Part shown: positions 54,467-62,152 of the stretch, piece by piece | Position numbering within the stretch: position 1 is the first letter of the stretch | Layout: the number at the start of each line of letters is the position of its first letter | Assembly: GCF_001427305.1 (NCBI RefSeq) | Contig: NZ_LMFZ01000023.1 | Location: 388,349 to 452,348 of the forward strand | Source: Duganella sp. Root1480D1 | Lineage (GTDB): Bacteria; Pseudomonadota; Gammaproteobacteria; Burkholderiales; Burkholderiaceae_D | Length of the DNA stretch: 64,000 nucleotides | Reading direction: 5' to 3' | The notes under the pieces: generated by a model | Database searches by the model: none | What the model saw: only the letters and a program-made list of their open reading frames with translations | What the model was told of the DNA's origin: nothing | Program-made: the position numbers and the translations under genes

Positions 54467-55204
54467 TCAGAAGCTGCGCGCCAGCCCGAGAACCAGTTTG
54501 CTGTGCATCCTGCTGGACGGGGAGCTGGCGCGGCTGCCATAGCCGCCGCTGGCGCCAGCGCCCTGGTTGCGCAAACGGACCGTATCCAGGGAGAGCTGCA
54601 TTTGCCAGCCTTCGAAAGCTGTCCCGATGCCTAAACGCCCTTCCGCGCGGTTGCTTTCCGCATTCCCGGGCGCGGCCAGGTAGCCGCCGCGCCAGAAGTA
54701 GCGCCAGGCAGGCCCCAGCGATCCGCCGCCATTGAGTTCAGCATATAGCGTGCGCTCGCGGAAGCCGAGGTAGTCGGGGGAATAATGCAGGCGCGCCGAA
54801 TAGTTTTCAAAGGACAGGCCGGCAAACACTTCGCGGAAGTTCCAGTCCGGTGCGCCGTGGAAGGCATAGGCCGAAACGCCCGCTTCCCATGAGAGGCCGG
54901 ATTGCAGGCGCTGGGCGTACCCGCCATAACCCAGCCACTGTGCGTTGCGGTGCGATTGCGGCGCCAGCTGGCCGCTGACCACCTGGCCACCGGCAAACCA
55001 GCCAGCGGCGCCGTCGATATCGAGCGAGAGCCGCGCCGCCGGCTTGCCTGAACTGAGGGAGATGCCGCGGTACATGTAGTCCGAGACGATGCCGGCGCTG
55101 CCGCTCACTTGTGCCTGGGCACTCGCTGCAAAGATGCAGGCCAGCCCTGTCAGGGCGAACGCGCCAGGTTGTCGGTGGAAGGGTTGGGGCATGCGCAGGA
55201 ACAT
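54467..55204 (-). CDS. TorF-family putative porin
   Basis: A 245-residue outer-membrane barrel of the TorF/Gcw_chp type. After a signal peptide (to about 31, AQA-QV) comes GSAGIVSDYMYRGISLSSGKPA, the family signature, then amphipathic strands ending in KLVLGLARSF with a terminal Phe typical of outer-membrane barrels. It overlaps the subtilase gene and is the last gene of the sigma operon. ATG 55192 is an alternative start. The solute is unknown. Confidence 0.8.
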   Translation of the reverse strand: MFLRMPQPFHRQPGAFALTGLACIFAASAQAQVSGSAGIVSDYMYRGISLSSGKPAARLSLDIDGAAGWFAGGQVVSGQLAPQSHRNAQWLGYGGYAQRLQSGLSWEAGVSAYAFHGAPDWNFREVFAGLSFENYSARLHYSPDYLGFRERTLYAELNGGGSLGPAWRYFWRGGYLAAPGNAESNRAEGRLGIGTAFEGWQMQLSLDTVRLRNQGAGASGGYGSRASSPSSRMHSKLVLGLARSF

Positions 55205-56436
55205 TTACCGGTAATGCGCATGATGGTGGCGCAAAGATCTATCCCCGTCAACGGTGCGGGGCCGCTGCTGCGCACGATGCCTTCATGGAGGCGCTCGCCG
55301 TTCAGCTGCGGCTTCAGTTCGCCGAGCAGGGCAAGCATGCCGCTGACATGTGCGGCCGCGTAGGACGAGCCGGAGACCATGCCCCAGCGGGCGCCAGGCA
55401 TGGTGGTCGGCACGTCGCGCCCTGGTGCAAGCAGGCATTGGGCATTATGGCGCGGCGCGTCGTCGGCAGCGACAGCGAACACGCCCGGGCTGTTGGCCGG
55501 AAAGCCGCCGTCGCCGCGCCCAGGGTCGATTGCGCCCACCACGCGGACGCCGCGCGCCTGCGCCACGCCGACCAGTTGCTGCAGCAGGCGATCCTGGGGG
55601 CCGGACAGGCTCATGTTGATCACTTGCGCATTGTGCAGCAAGGCGTAGTTGAGGGCTTTGGCCAGCGTGAAGCTGTTGCAGCGCGTGGCGCTGTCGGCTT
55701 GCCAGCAGGCGCGCAGTGCCATCAGGCGAGCTTCCGGCGCAATGCCGGCGATGCCGATGCCGTTGTCGGCGCGCGCGGCGATGACGCCCGCCACCGCCGT
55801 GCCATGTTCTTCGGCTATATAGGCCTGGCCGTCGACGAAATTTTCCTGCACCGCCACCTGGCCCGCCAGGTCGGGATGGCCGGCTTCGACGCCGCTGTCG
55901 ATCACCGCCACCAGCACATTGCGGCCGGTGGTGGACTTGCGCACCTGTTCCAGTTGCCATGGCGCTGCCGCCGGCTGCACTCGGTACAACGGGTCGCCCG
56001 GGCTGCCGGACGTGCCGGCAGCCCCGCCCTGCGCGCTGAATTCCTGGATGGCCTGCGCCCAGGCGACGCGGCTGTCACGCGTCAGCGCGGCCAGCACCGC
56101 AGCCGGATCGCGGCCAGCGGCAAGCCGCATGCGATAGCAATCGACGTTCAGCGCCGGCATCGGCCAGTCTTCCATCATTTGCAAGCCATGCTCGCGCGCC
56201 AGTGCCGCGGCAATGCGTTGGCGCGCCTGGCGGCCGGCATCGTCGCGATAACTGGCCCCGCTGTAGCCGTCGGCCCGGAAATGGGGCGCCGGCAGGTGCA
56301 GCATGACGAGGATGTCCGCACCGGCTGCGGTGGCGGGAATGGCGGCCGCCGGCGTGGTTTGCGCCCCTTGTGCGGCGCCAGCCAGTCCGCAACACGCCCA
56401 TAGCATGCAGGCGATCAATGCCATCCAACCCTTCAC
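55150..56436 (-). CDS. S8 (subtilase) serine peptidase
   Basis: A 428-residue exported protease. A signal peptide (to about 24) and a pro-region (40-135, with DPAAVLAALTRDSRVAWAQA) precede the catalytic domain, with Asp180 in VAVIDSGVE, His211 in HGTAVAG and Ser358 in SGSSYAAAHVSG. The usual oxyanion-hole Asn (AAGN) is replaced by Asp in GAIDPG. The C-terminus ends with a Cys cluster. GTG 56436 overlaps the anti-sigma stop in GTGA; the longer 610-residue frame is rejected. Its position behind a sigma/anti-sigma pair suggests a regulatory or maturation role. Confidence 0.82.
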   Translation of the reverse strand: MKGWMALIACMLWACCGLAGAAQGAQTTPAAAIPATAAGADILVMLHLPAPHFRADGYSGASYRDDAGRQARQRIAAALAREHGLQMMEDWPMPALNVDCYRMRLAAGRDPAAVLAALTRDSRVAWAQAIQEFSAQGGAAGTSGSPGDPLYRVQPAAAPWQLEQVRKSTTGRNVLVAVIDSGVEAGHPDLAGQVAVQENFVDGQAYIAEEHGTAVAGVIAARADNGIGIAGIAPEARLMALRACWQADSATRCNSFTLAKALNYALLHNAQVINMSLSGPQDRLLQQLVGVAQARGVRVVGAIDPGRGDGGFPANSPGVFAVAADDAPRHNAQCLLAPGRDVPTTMPGARWGMVSGSSYAAAHVSGMLALLGELKPQLNGERLHEGIVRSSGPAPLTGIDLCATIMRITGKCSCACPNPSTDNLARSP

Positions 56437-57113
56437 TGCTTGCCCTCCGCTGCCAGTGCCTCGGCCAACGCAACTGCGGGATCGGAGCGCAGGGCCGCCA
56501 ACACCGCGCTGCGCTGCGCGGGTTCGACATCGAGCAGCCAGGCGCCGGTGGCGGTCGGTCCGCCAACCAGGTGTGCGCCGGATGTTTTCAGCAGGCGCTG
56601 CACGTCCTGCACACTGGCATCGGGCTTGAACACCACGAGCACGTCGGGCGTGGCTGCGGGCGCGCTGCCGAGCGCCTTGTACACAGGCGGTGCGCCGGCC
56701 GGCAGCATATTGGCTGCCAGTACCACGATCGCCAATGCCTGTGCCGCGATGGCCCAGCCCTTCCAGTCGCCGGGCCCGCGCAGCCAGTCCAGCAAGGCAC
56801 TGGCAAAGCGGGACGGCGCCTGCACAACGGGGGATGGCTGGGCGGCGGGCTGGGCCAAAGGGGGCGGCGCCTCGTCCAGCCGCGACATCAGGCGCGCCAG
56901 GGCGCGTTCCTGGTCCAATGCGGCCGGCAACGGGGCTGCCGTTTCGATCAGGCGGCGCTGCCAGGCCAGTTCGGCGCGGCATTCGGGGCAGTCGCGCAAA
57001 TGCCGCTGCACGCGTCCAGCCTCGCCGTCGGCCAGCGAGCCGGCGGCATACCAGGGCAGCAACGCCTGCATGTCCTGGTGTTCCGCAATGTTCGATGGGT
57101 CTTGCATGTTCAT
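56433..57113 (-). CDS. Zinc-finger anti-sigma factor with a protease-prodomain-like periplasmic region
   Basis: A 226-residue membrane anti-sigma factor. The cytoplasmic ZAS motif H38-xxx-C42-xx-C45 would hold the ECF sigma factor, and one membrane helix lies at 119-137. The periplasmic part (155-220) reads LVVFKPDASVQDVQRLL and AVLAALRSDPAVALAEA, matching the pro-region of the subtilase encoded next. That similarity suggests a bait or inhibitor domain for the protease. The start overlaps the sigma stop (ATGA, 57110-57113). Confidence 0.85.
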   Translation of the reverse strand: MNMQDPSNIAEHQDMQALLPWYAAGSLADGEAGRVQRHLRDCPECRAELAWQRRLIETAAPLPAALDQERALARLMSRLDEAPPPLAQPAAQPSPVVQAPSRFASALLDWLRGPGDWKGWAIAAQALAIVVLAANMLPAGAPPVYKALGSAPAATPDVLVVFKPDASVQDVQRLLKTSGAHLVGGPTATGAWLLDVEPAQRSAVLAALRSDPAVALAEALAAEGKQ

Positions 57114-57685
57114 CGTATTTCTTCCAAATGGTCGGACAACATGTCCTTCAACCGCAGGCGTGCATGGAACATGCGCGTCTTCACGGTATTTACCGGGCAG
57201 CCGATGGTTTCGGCGATCTCCTGGTAAGCCATGCCGTGATAATAAGTCAGGCAGACCACGGCGCGCTGCTCCAGCGGCAAGGCGTCCAGCGCGCGGCCGA
57301 CCCCGCGCTGCAACTGGAGCGCAGCCAGGGCGTGCTCGGGTTCGTGCCATTCTTCACCGGCGACATCCGGCGCTTCCTCCAACGGTTCGTCCAGCCCGCG
57401 CAGGGCTTTCAGGGCCTGCCGGTAGGCGATGCCGAAGATCCAGGTCGACACCTTGCTGCTGCCGTCGTAGCTGGAGGCCTTCTGCCACACCACCAGCATG
57501 GTGTCGTTGACGATTTCCTCCAGCAGCGGCACGTTGCGCGTCATGCGGTCGAGAAAACGGGCCAGGCGCGGAAAGTAGGCGCGATACAGGGACTGGAAGG
57601 CCAGGCGATCGCCGCCCCCTACCAGCCGTATCAGCTCACCGTCGTCGACATCGCCTGTCACTCCCGTCCTCCTGCCAAACCGCAT
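57110..57685 (-). CDS. ECF-family RNA polymerase sigma factor
   Basis: A 191-residue extracytoplasmic-function sigma factor. Region 2 spans 30-100 (FQSLYRAYFPRLARFL and VSTWIFGIAYRQALKALR) and region 4 spans 125-185 (LPLEQRAVVCLTYYHGMAYQEIAETI with the HTH). AAAAGGAG precedes the ATG. It is the first gene of the operon sigma-anti-sigma-subtilase-TorF. The upstream gap carries a candidate ECF promoter on each strand, so it probably activates itself and the divergent redox operon. Confidence 0.93.
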   Translation of the reverse strand: MRFGRRTGVTGDVDDGELIRLVGGGDRLAFQSLYRAYFPRLARFLDRMTRNVPLLEEIVNDTMLVVWQKASSYDGSSKVSTWIFGIAYRQALKALRGLDEPLEEAPDVAGEEWHEPEHALAALQLQRGVGRALDALPLEQRAVVCLTYYHGMAYQEIAETIGCPVNTVKTRMFHARLRLKDMLSDHLEEIR

Positions 57686-57710
57686 GCACTTTTCTCCTTT
57701 TTACGCCTGT

Positions 57711-57738
57711 GAATACCCAGCCGGAGGAGAAAGGTTCA
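57711..57738 (-). promoter_or_regulatory. Candidate ECF promoter of the sigma operon
   Basis: On the minus strand TGAACC (plus 57733-57738) and GTATTC (plus 57711-57716) are 16 bases apart, 25 bases upstream of the sigma ATG. The same pattern with the same spacing appears on the plus strand at 57772-57799. AAC in the -35 box is typical of ECF promoters. Confidence 0.55.
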
Positions 57739-57771
57739 AAGAAACTTCAAAAATATTTTCCCACCTGATTT

Positions 57772-57799
57772 TGAACCATTTCCGCCTGCGCCGGTATTG
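57772..57799 (+). promoter_or_regulatory. Candidate ECF promoter of the MrtJ-cytochrome operon
   Basis: TGAACC (57772-57777) and GTATTG (57794-57799) are 16 bases apart, the mirror of the site at 57711-57738. If used, transcription starts near 57806, which excludes a TTG start at 57797 for the next gene. Confidence 0.55.
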
Positions 57800-57832
57800 A
57801 CCGTAACAACATTGACAGAATGTTCAGTACCT

Positions 57833-58168
57833 GTGTTCGCTCAAACTGCCGTCTGCGGCCCCGCCCTGCTCTCGCCCGACCTGGCTGCCGTGCTGCGTCT
57901 GCTGGTGCTGGCGCCTTTGCTGGAGGAATGGGTGGTGCGCGCCGGGCTGCATGCCTGGCTGCTGCCGCGCGTTAGCGCCTGGGTGGCGGTGCCGGCCAGT
58001 GCGGCGGCCTTCAGCGCGCTGCACCTGGGCAGCGGGCCGCTGGCGGCAGCGCTGGTGTTCGGCCCGGGCCTGGCGTTCGGCCTGGCTTACCAGCGCTGGC
58101 GCGACTGGCGGCTGTGCGCCCTGCTGCATGGCGCATGCAATGCCTGGGCCCTGTCGATGTGTGCTTGA
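57833..58168 (+). CDS. JDVT-CTERM-type glutamic intramembrane protease (MrtJ-like)
   Basis: A small CPBP-family membrane protease, about 111 residues from GTG 57833 (TTG 57812 and TTG 57797 are alternatives; no in-frame ATG exists). Catalytic motifs are LLEEWVVRAG (EExxxR), FSALHLG (His) and LLHGACNAW (His with Asn). Its size and its position directly before a protein with a JDVT-CTERM-like segment fit the protease proposed to process JDVT-CTERM sorting signals. It is the first gene of the plus-strand operon behind the ECF-type promoter. Specificity is inferred from context. Confidence 0.65.
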   Translation: MFAQTAVCGPALLSPDLAAVLRLLVLAPLLEEWVVRAGLHAWLLPRVSAWVAVPASAAAFSALHLGSGPLAAALVFGPGLAFGLAYQRWRDWRLCALLHGACNAWALSMCA

Positions 58169-58194
58169 ACAACTCACCAACCACGGGAGCAGCA

Positions 58195-60780
58195 ATGAAA
58201 CATCACCGACCTTGGGCTTTGCTGGCATTGGGCCTGGCGCAGGCTGCGCATTTCGCGCAGGCTGCCGATGCCCTGAACGGCAAGAGCCTTTACCTGAACG
58301 GCCCCACGTCCGGCGGCACCAGTTGCGCCGCCTGCCACGGCGCCTCGCCGGCCAATAACGTCAACAACGTCCTGGCGGCAGCCAATAATCCGTCAGTGAT
58401 CAGCTCCGCTTTCGCCGCCAACAAGGGCGGCATGGGCTCCCTCTACAACGGCAAGTTCAGCTCGGCGGAGATCGCCGACATGGCGGCCTTCATCGGCAAT
58501 CCGAACGTGACCGCGGCGCCGGCGGCGTCCGTGGCCCCTTCCACACTGTCCTTCGGCGGCGCCACCGTCGGCCAGGACAGCGGGGCGCTGGCCACCACGC
58601 TGTCCAACACCGGCTCGGCGGCGCTGAACATCGGCAGTATCGCCGTCGGCGGCAGCAATGGCGGCGACTTCCGGGTCACAGGCGGCAGCTGCGCCTCCGG
58701 CTCATCCCTGGCGGCCGGCGCCAACTGCACCGTGCAACTGGTGTTCCATCCCACAGCCAGCGGCACCCGCAGCGGAGCGCTGACCATCAACCATAACGCC
58801 ACCGGCGGCTCCAGCAGCGTGACGCTGTCCGGCACCGGCAATGCCGTGGCCCAGGCCACGCTGTCGCTGTCGGCCAGCGCGCTGGATTTTGGCGCACTGC
58901 TGACCAATGCCCCGTCGCAGCGCACCCTGACCCTGACCAACAGCGGCCAGGCGGCCCTGAACTTTTCTTCGATCAGCGTAAGCGGCGCCCAGGCCAGCTA
59001 CTTCACCCTGGGCGGCAGCTGCGCGACCGGCACAGCAGTGGCGGCCGGCGCCAACTGCACCGTTGTGGTGCAAGCCTTGCCGACTGCGGCAGGTGCCTTC
59101 AGCGCCAGCCTGAATCTCGCATCGAACGCCAGCAATGCGAACGTCGCGGTCGGTCTTTCCGGCAATGCCGCTGCCCAGGCACCGGCCATCAGCGCCAACC
59201 CGAGCGCTGTTGCCTTCGGCCTGTGGACCATCGGCGCCGCGCCGCTCGCGCAGCAAGTCACGCTGAATAACCGCGGCAATGTGGCGCTGGCCTTCAGCAG
59301 CATTGCCGTCAGCGGCGCACAGGGCATCTCGCTCGCCGGCGGCGGCGATTGCGGCAGCAGCCTGGCCGTCGGCGCGAGCTGCACGGTCCCACTGGCATTC
59401 GCTCCGGCTGCGGCAGGCACCGTGACCGGCACCTTGCTGGTACGCTCCAATGCCGCCGACCTGTCGGTAGCGGTCACCGGTTCCGGCACCACGTCGCCGG
59501 TGGCGCGTCCTGCATTGAGCAACCCTGGCCCCGTGGCCCTCGCCGATACCCAGGTGGGGCAGCAATCGGCCGCGCAACGCAATACATTCTCCAATAGCGG
59601 CACCGGAGCCTTGAAGATTGCCTCGCTGGTGCTGGGCGGCAGCAATCCGGGCGACTTTGCGCTGGCCGGCAGCTGCGCTGCCGATGCCACGCTGAGTCCA
59701 GGCGCAAGCTGCACGATTGACGCCACCTTCAAGCCAACCGCGGCCGGCGCGCGCAATGCCGACATGCTGCTGGTCACCGATGGCGGCGCCCAGTTCAGCG
59801 TGCGGTTGAACGGCAATGCCAGCGCGGTCCCGGCACCGGTGCCTGCCCTTGGCGTGAGCCCGCAAGCCTTCGACTATGGCAATGCCGCGGCAGGCGGCAC
59901 GGGTTTAATCAAGCGCTTCGTGCTGTCGAATACCGGCGCCGCAGCGCTGGTGCTGAACGGCGTAAGCTTCAGCGGCCCGTTCGCTGTGGCGAGCGGCGAA
60001 AGCAACGCCTGCGGCCCCTTCCCACTGACACTGCAAGCCGGCGCTTCCTGCGAACTGCCGGTGCGCTTTAGCCCGACTGCGGCTGGCAGCGCCACCGGCA
60101 GCGCGACCCTGCAGGCAAACGGCGCAAACTGGCAGGTCGCCCTCAGCGGCCAGGGCGCGACCGATGCGGCGCCTGCCGGCGCGGCACAGAACCGTGGCGG
60201 TGGCGGTTGCTCCTCGATCAGCGGCGGTAATGACCCGATGCTGGCCGTGCTCGTGGTCCTGGCTGCAGGTGTGCTGCTGTGGCGCCGCCGCCAGGCGCAG
60301 GTGCTGGCGGCAGCGGCCGCGCTGGCAGTGGCGGGCCAGGCCATGGCGCTGGAACCGGGCCAGGCCGCGCCTGCCTTTTCGTTGAGCGGGCCAAGCGGCA
60401 CGGTCAAGCTGGAACACTACCAGGGCAAGCTGGTGTACATCGATTTCTGGGCCTCGTGGTGCGGCCCATGCCGCCAATCCTTCCCATGGATGAACGAGAT
60501 GCAGGCCCGCTACGGCGGACAGGGATTGCAGGTGATCGGCATCAATGTCGATGCCAAGACCGACGATGCGCGCAACTTCCTCAACGCGACGCCAGCCAGC
60601 TTCGCGATCGCGTTCGACCCGAACGGCACGGCGCCGCGTAATTATGGCGTCAAGGGCATGCCAAGCAGCGTGCTGATTGGCCCGGACGGGAAAGTGCTGT
60701 ATGAGCACAGCGGCTTCCGGCCGGCCGACCGCACCGTGCTGGAGGCGCGCATCAAGACTGCGCTGGGAGTACGTCAATGA
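58195..60780 (+). CDS. Cytochrome c / choice-of-anchor D / JDVT-CTERM / TlpA-thioredoxin fusion
   Basis: An 861-residue exported protein. After a signal peptide (to about 24) comes a cytochrome c motif CAACH (44-48), then five ~100-residue immunoglobulin-like choice-of-anchor D repeats (about 115-660), each with one Cys pair 9-12 residues apart. The JDVT-CTERM-like segment follows: GGGGC (668-672), DPM (680), hydrophobic stretch, RRR (697-699). After it, from Val703, a second signal-like stretch leads to a TlpA/ResA thioredoxin domain with WCGPC (Cys756, Cys759). GGGAG lies 6 bases before the ATG. The thioredoxin could be a separate product from GTG 60301, where two genes have merged. Confidence 0.82.
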   Translation: MKHHRPWALLALGLAQAAHFAQAADALNGKSLYLNGPTSGGTSCAACHGASPANNVNNVLAAANNPSVISSAFAANKGGMGSLYNGKFSSAEIADMAAFIGNPNVTAAPAASVAPSTLSFGGATVGQDSGALATTLSNTGSAALNIGSIAVGGSNGGDFRVTGGSCASGSSLAAGANCTVQLVFHPTASGTRSGALTINHNATGGSSSVTLSGTGNAVAQATLSLSASALDFGALLTNAPSQRTLTLTNSGQAALNFSSISVSGAQASYFTLGGSCATGTAVAAGANCTVVVQALPTAAGAFSASLNLASNASNANVAVGLSGNAAAQAPAISANPSAVAFGLWTIGAAPLAQQVTLNNRGNVALAFSSIAVSGAQGISLAGGGDCGSSLAVGASCTVPLAFAPAAAGTVTGTLLVRSNAADLSVAVTGSGTTSPVARPALSNPGPVALADTQVGQQSAAQRNTFSNSGTGALKIASLVLGGSNPGDFALAGSCAADATLSPGASCTIDATFKPTAAGARNADMLLVTDGGAQFSVRLNGNASAVPAPVPALGVSPQAFDYGNAAAGGTGLIKRFVLSNTGAAALVLNGVSFSGPFAVASGESNACGPFPLTLQAGASCELPVRFSPTAAGSATGSATLQANGANWQVALSGQGATDAAPAGAAQNRGGGGCSSISGGNDPMLAVLVVLAAGVLLWRRRQAQVLAAAAALAVAGQAMALEPGQAAPAFSLSGPSGTVKLEHYQGKLVYIDFWASWCGPCRQSFPWMNEMQARYGGQGLQVIGINVDAKTDDARNFLNATPASFAIAFDPNGTAPRNYGVKGMPSSVLIGPDGKVLYEHSGFRPADRTVLEARIKTALGVRQ

Positions 60781-60995
60781 GCGCGCGCCTGTTGATGCTC
60801 TGCGCCGTGCTGGCCGGCCTGTCCGGCTGCGCCCTGAAGCCGGTGCAGCCTTGGGAGAAAGGCGAACTGGCACGCACCGACATGCTGATGCAAGGCGACG
60901 GCCTGGAGACACGCTTCAATGAACATATCTACGCCAGCAAGGAAGCGGCTTCCGGCGGCAGCGCCGTGGGTGGCGGCGGCTGCGGCTGCAACTGA
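60777..60995 (+). CDS. DUF4266 lipoprotein
   Basis: A 72-residue lipoprotein. The lipobox LSGC places lipidation at Cys18; KPVQPWEKGELARTDM and a Gly/Cys tail (GGGGCGCN) are typical DUF4266 features. Starts in an ATGA overlap with the thioredoxin-containing ORF and is followed 11 bases later by DUF3570. DUF4266, DUF3570, a TlpA-like protein and ApbE form a recurring neighbourhood in proteobacteria as I know it; the molecular role is unassigned. The terminal CGC might bind metal. Confidence 0.82.
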   Translation: MSARLLMLCAVLAGLSGCALKPVQPWEKGELARTDMLMQGDGLETRFNEHIYASKEAASGGSAVGGGGCGCN

Positions 60996-61006
60996 CAAGG
61001 ATTACC

Positions 61007-62152
61007 ATGGATAACAAACCACAGAACGGCATGCCGGTCGGCCAGGCCTTGCTGGCGGCAGCGATGCTGCTGCCGGGGATGGGCAGCGTGCATGCCGAAA
61101 CGCCTCCGGAACGGGGCAGTATCGGTGTCAAGTACCTTTATTACAAGGAAGACCAGCCTGGCCTGGACCGGGTCCGCGTGCATGCTCCGGCTGTGTCGGT
61201 GCTGGCGCCGATCGCCGGCGAATGGACGGTGGCCGCCAGCGCGACGGTGGACGACGTATCGGGCGCCTCGCCGCGCTACCACACCGCGGTCTCCGGCGCT
61301 TCGCACATGGACGACTTGCGCAAGGCTGGCGATGTGACTGTCACGCGCTACCTGCCGCGCGGTACCGTCAGCGTATCGGCGGCCTATTCGACCGAGCATG
61401 ACTACGTGTCACGCGCGCTGTCGCTGCAGACTTCCCTTGCCAGCGAGGACAAGAACACCACCTGGAACTTCGGCCTTGGCGGCTCGGACGACAGCATCAA
61501 TCCGGTCAACCATATCGTGCAGGATGCCGGACGCCAGACCGTCAGCGTGCTGGCGGGGGTGACGCGGGTACTGACGCCGGTCGATATCGGCCAGCTTACG
61601 CTGACCCATACGCAAGGGCATGGCTATTACTCCGACCCGTACAAGCTGGCCGACAACCGGCCCGATTCGCGGCGGCAGGACACCGCCCTGCTGCAGTGGA
61701 ACCACCGTTTCGTCGAAATGCGGGCGACCAGCAGGCTCAGTTATCGCTACTACCGCGACAGCTACGGCATCAGCGCCCATACGCTGGCTGCGGAATGGGT
61801 ACAGGGACTGGGCGAGGGCTGGACAGTCACGCCTGCGGTGCGACTGTATACGCAGCGCGCGGCAGACTTCTATTTCGACCCAGTGTACGACAGCCAGCTT
61901 GGCGCGCCCTTCCCGCCCGGTTATGTGTTCGGCAGTTCGCAAGCCAGTTCCGCCGACCAGCGCCTGTCCGGCTTTGGCGCGCTCACGCTGGGCGTGAAGC
62001 TGGCGAAACAGCTCAACCGGGACTGGGCCGTCGACTTCAAGGTCGAGCGCTACGAACAGCGCGGTGCCTGGCGCCTGTTTGGCAACGGCAGCCAGGGGCT
62101 GGCGCCGATGCGGGCGGTCAGCCTGCAGCTTGGAGTGACGCGGCAGTGGTGA
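61007..62152 (+). CDS. DUF3570 outer-membrane barrel protein
   Basis: A 381-residue exported beta-barrel. A signal peptide (cleavage near VHA-ET, residue 30) is followed by alternating amphipathic strands to the terminal Trp (VTRQW). Residues 82-88 (DDVSGAS) and 94-99 (AVSGAS) match the D/S-x-x-S/T-G-A-S/T pattern that ApbE flavinylates in proteins such as NqrC and RnfG, and the apbE gene overlaps its stop. Whether this barrel or another protein carries FMN is untested. CAAGGA lies upstream. Confidence 0.8.
   Translation: MDNKPQNGMPVGQALLAAAMLLPGMGSVHAETPPERGSIGVKYLYYKEDQPGLDRVRVHAPAVSVLAPIAGEWTVAASATVDDVSGASPRYHTAVSGASHMDDLRKAGDVTVTRYLPRGTVSVSAAYSTEHDYVSRALSLQTSLASEDKNTTWNFGLGGSDDSINPVNHIVQDAGRQTVSVLAGVTRVLTPVDIGQLTLTHTQGHGYYSDPYKLADNRPDSRRQDTALLQWNHRFVEMRATSRLSYRYYRDSYGISAHTLAAEWVQGLGEGWTVTPAVRLYTQRAADFYFDPVYDSQLGAPFPPGYVFGSSQASSADQRLSGFGALTLGVKLAKQLNRDWAVDFKVERYEQRGAWRLFGNGSQGLAPMRAVSLQLGVTRQW

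Noticed and set aside
57797-57832. TTG at 57797 as start of the MrtJ-like protease
   Set aside because: It falls within the candidate -10 box of the ECF-type promoter; GTG 57833 or TTG 57812 are compatible with that promoter. Not fully excluded, because the promoter is unproven.
61696-62148. Upstream extension of the apbE frame
   Set aside because: It overlaps the DUF3570 barrel in another frame; the GTGA junction at 62149-62152 and the start of ApbE homology fix the start.
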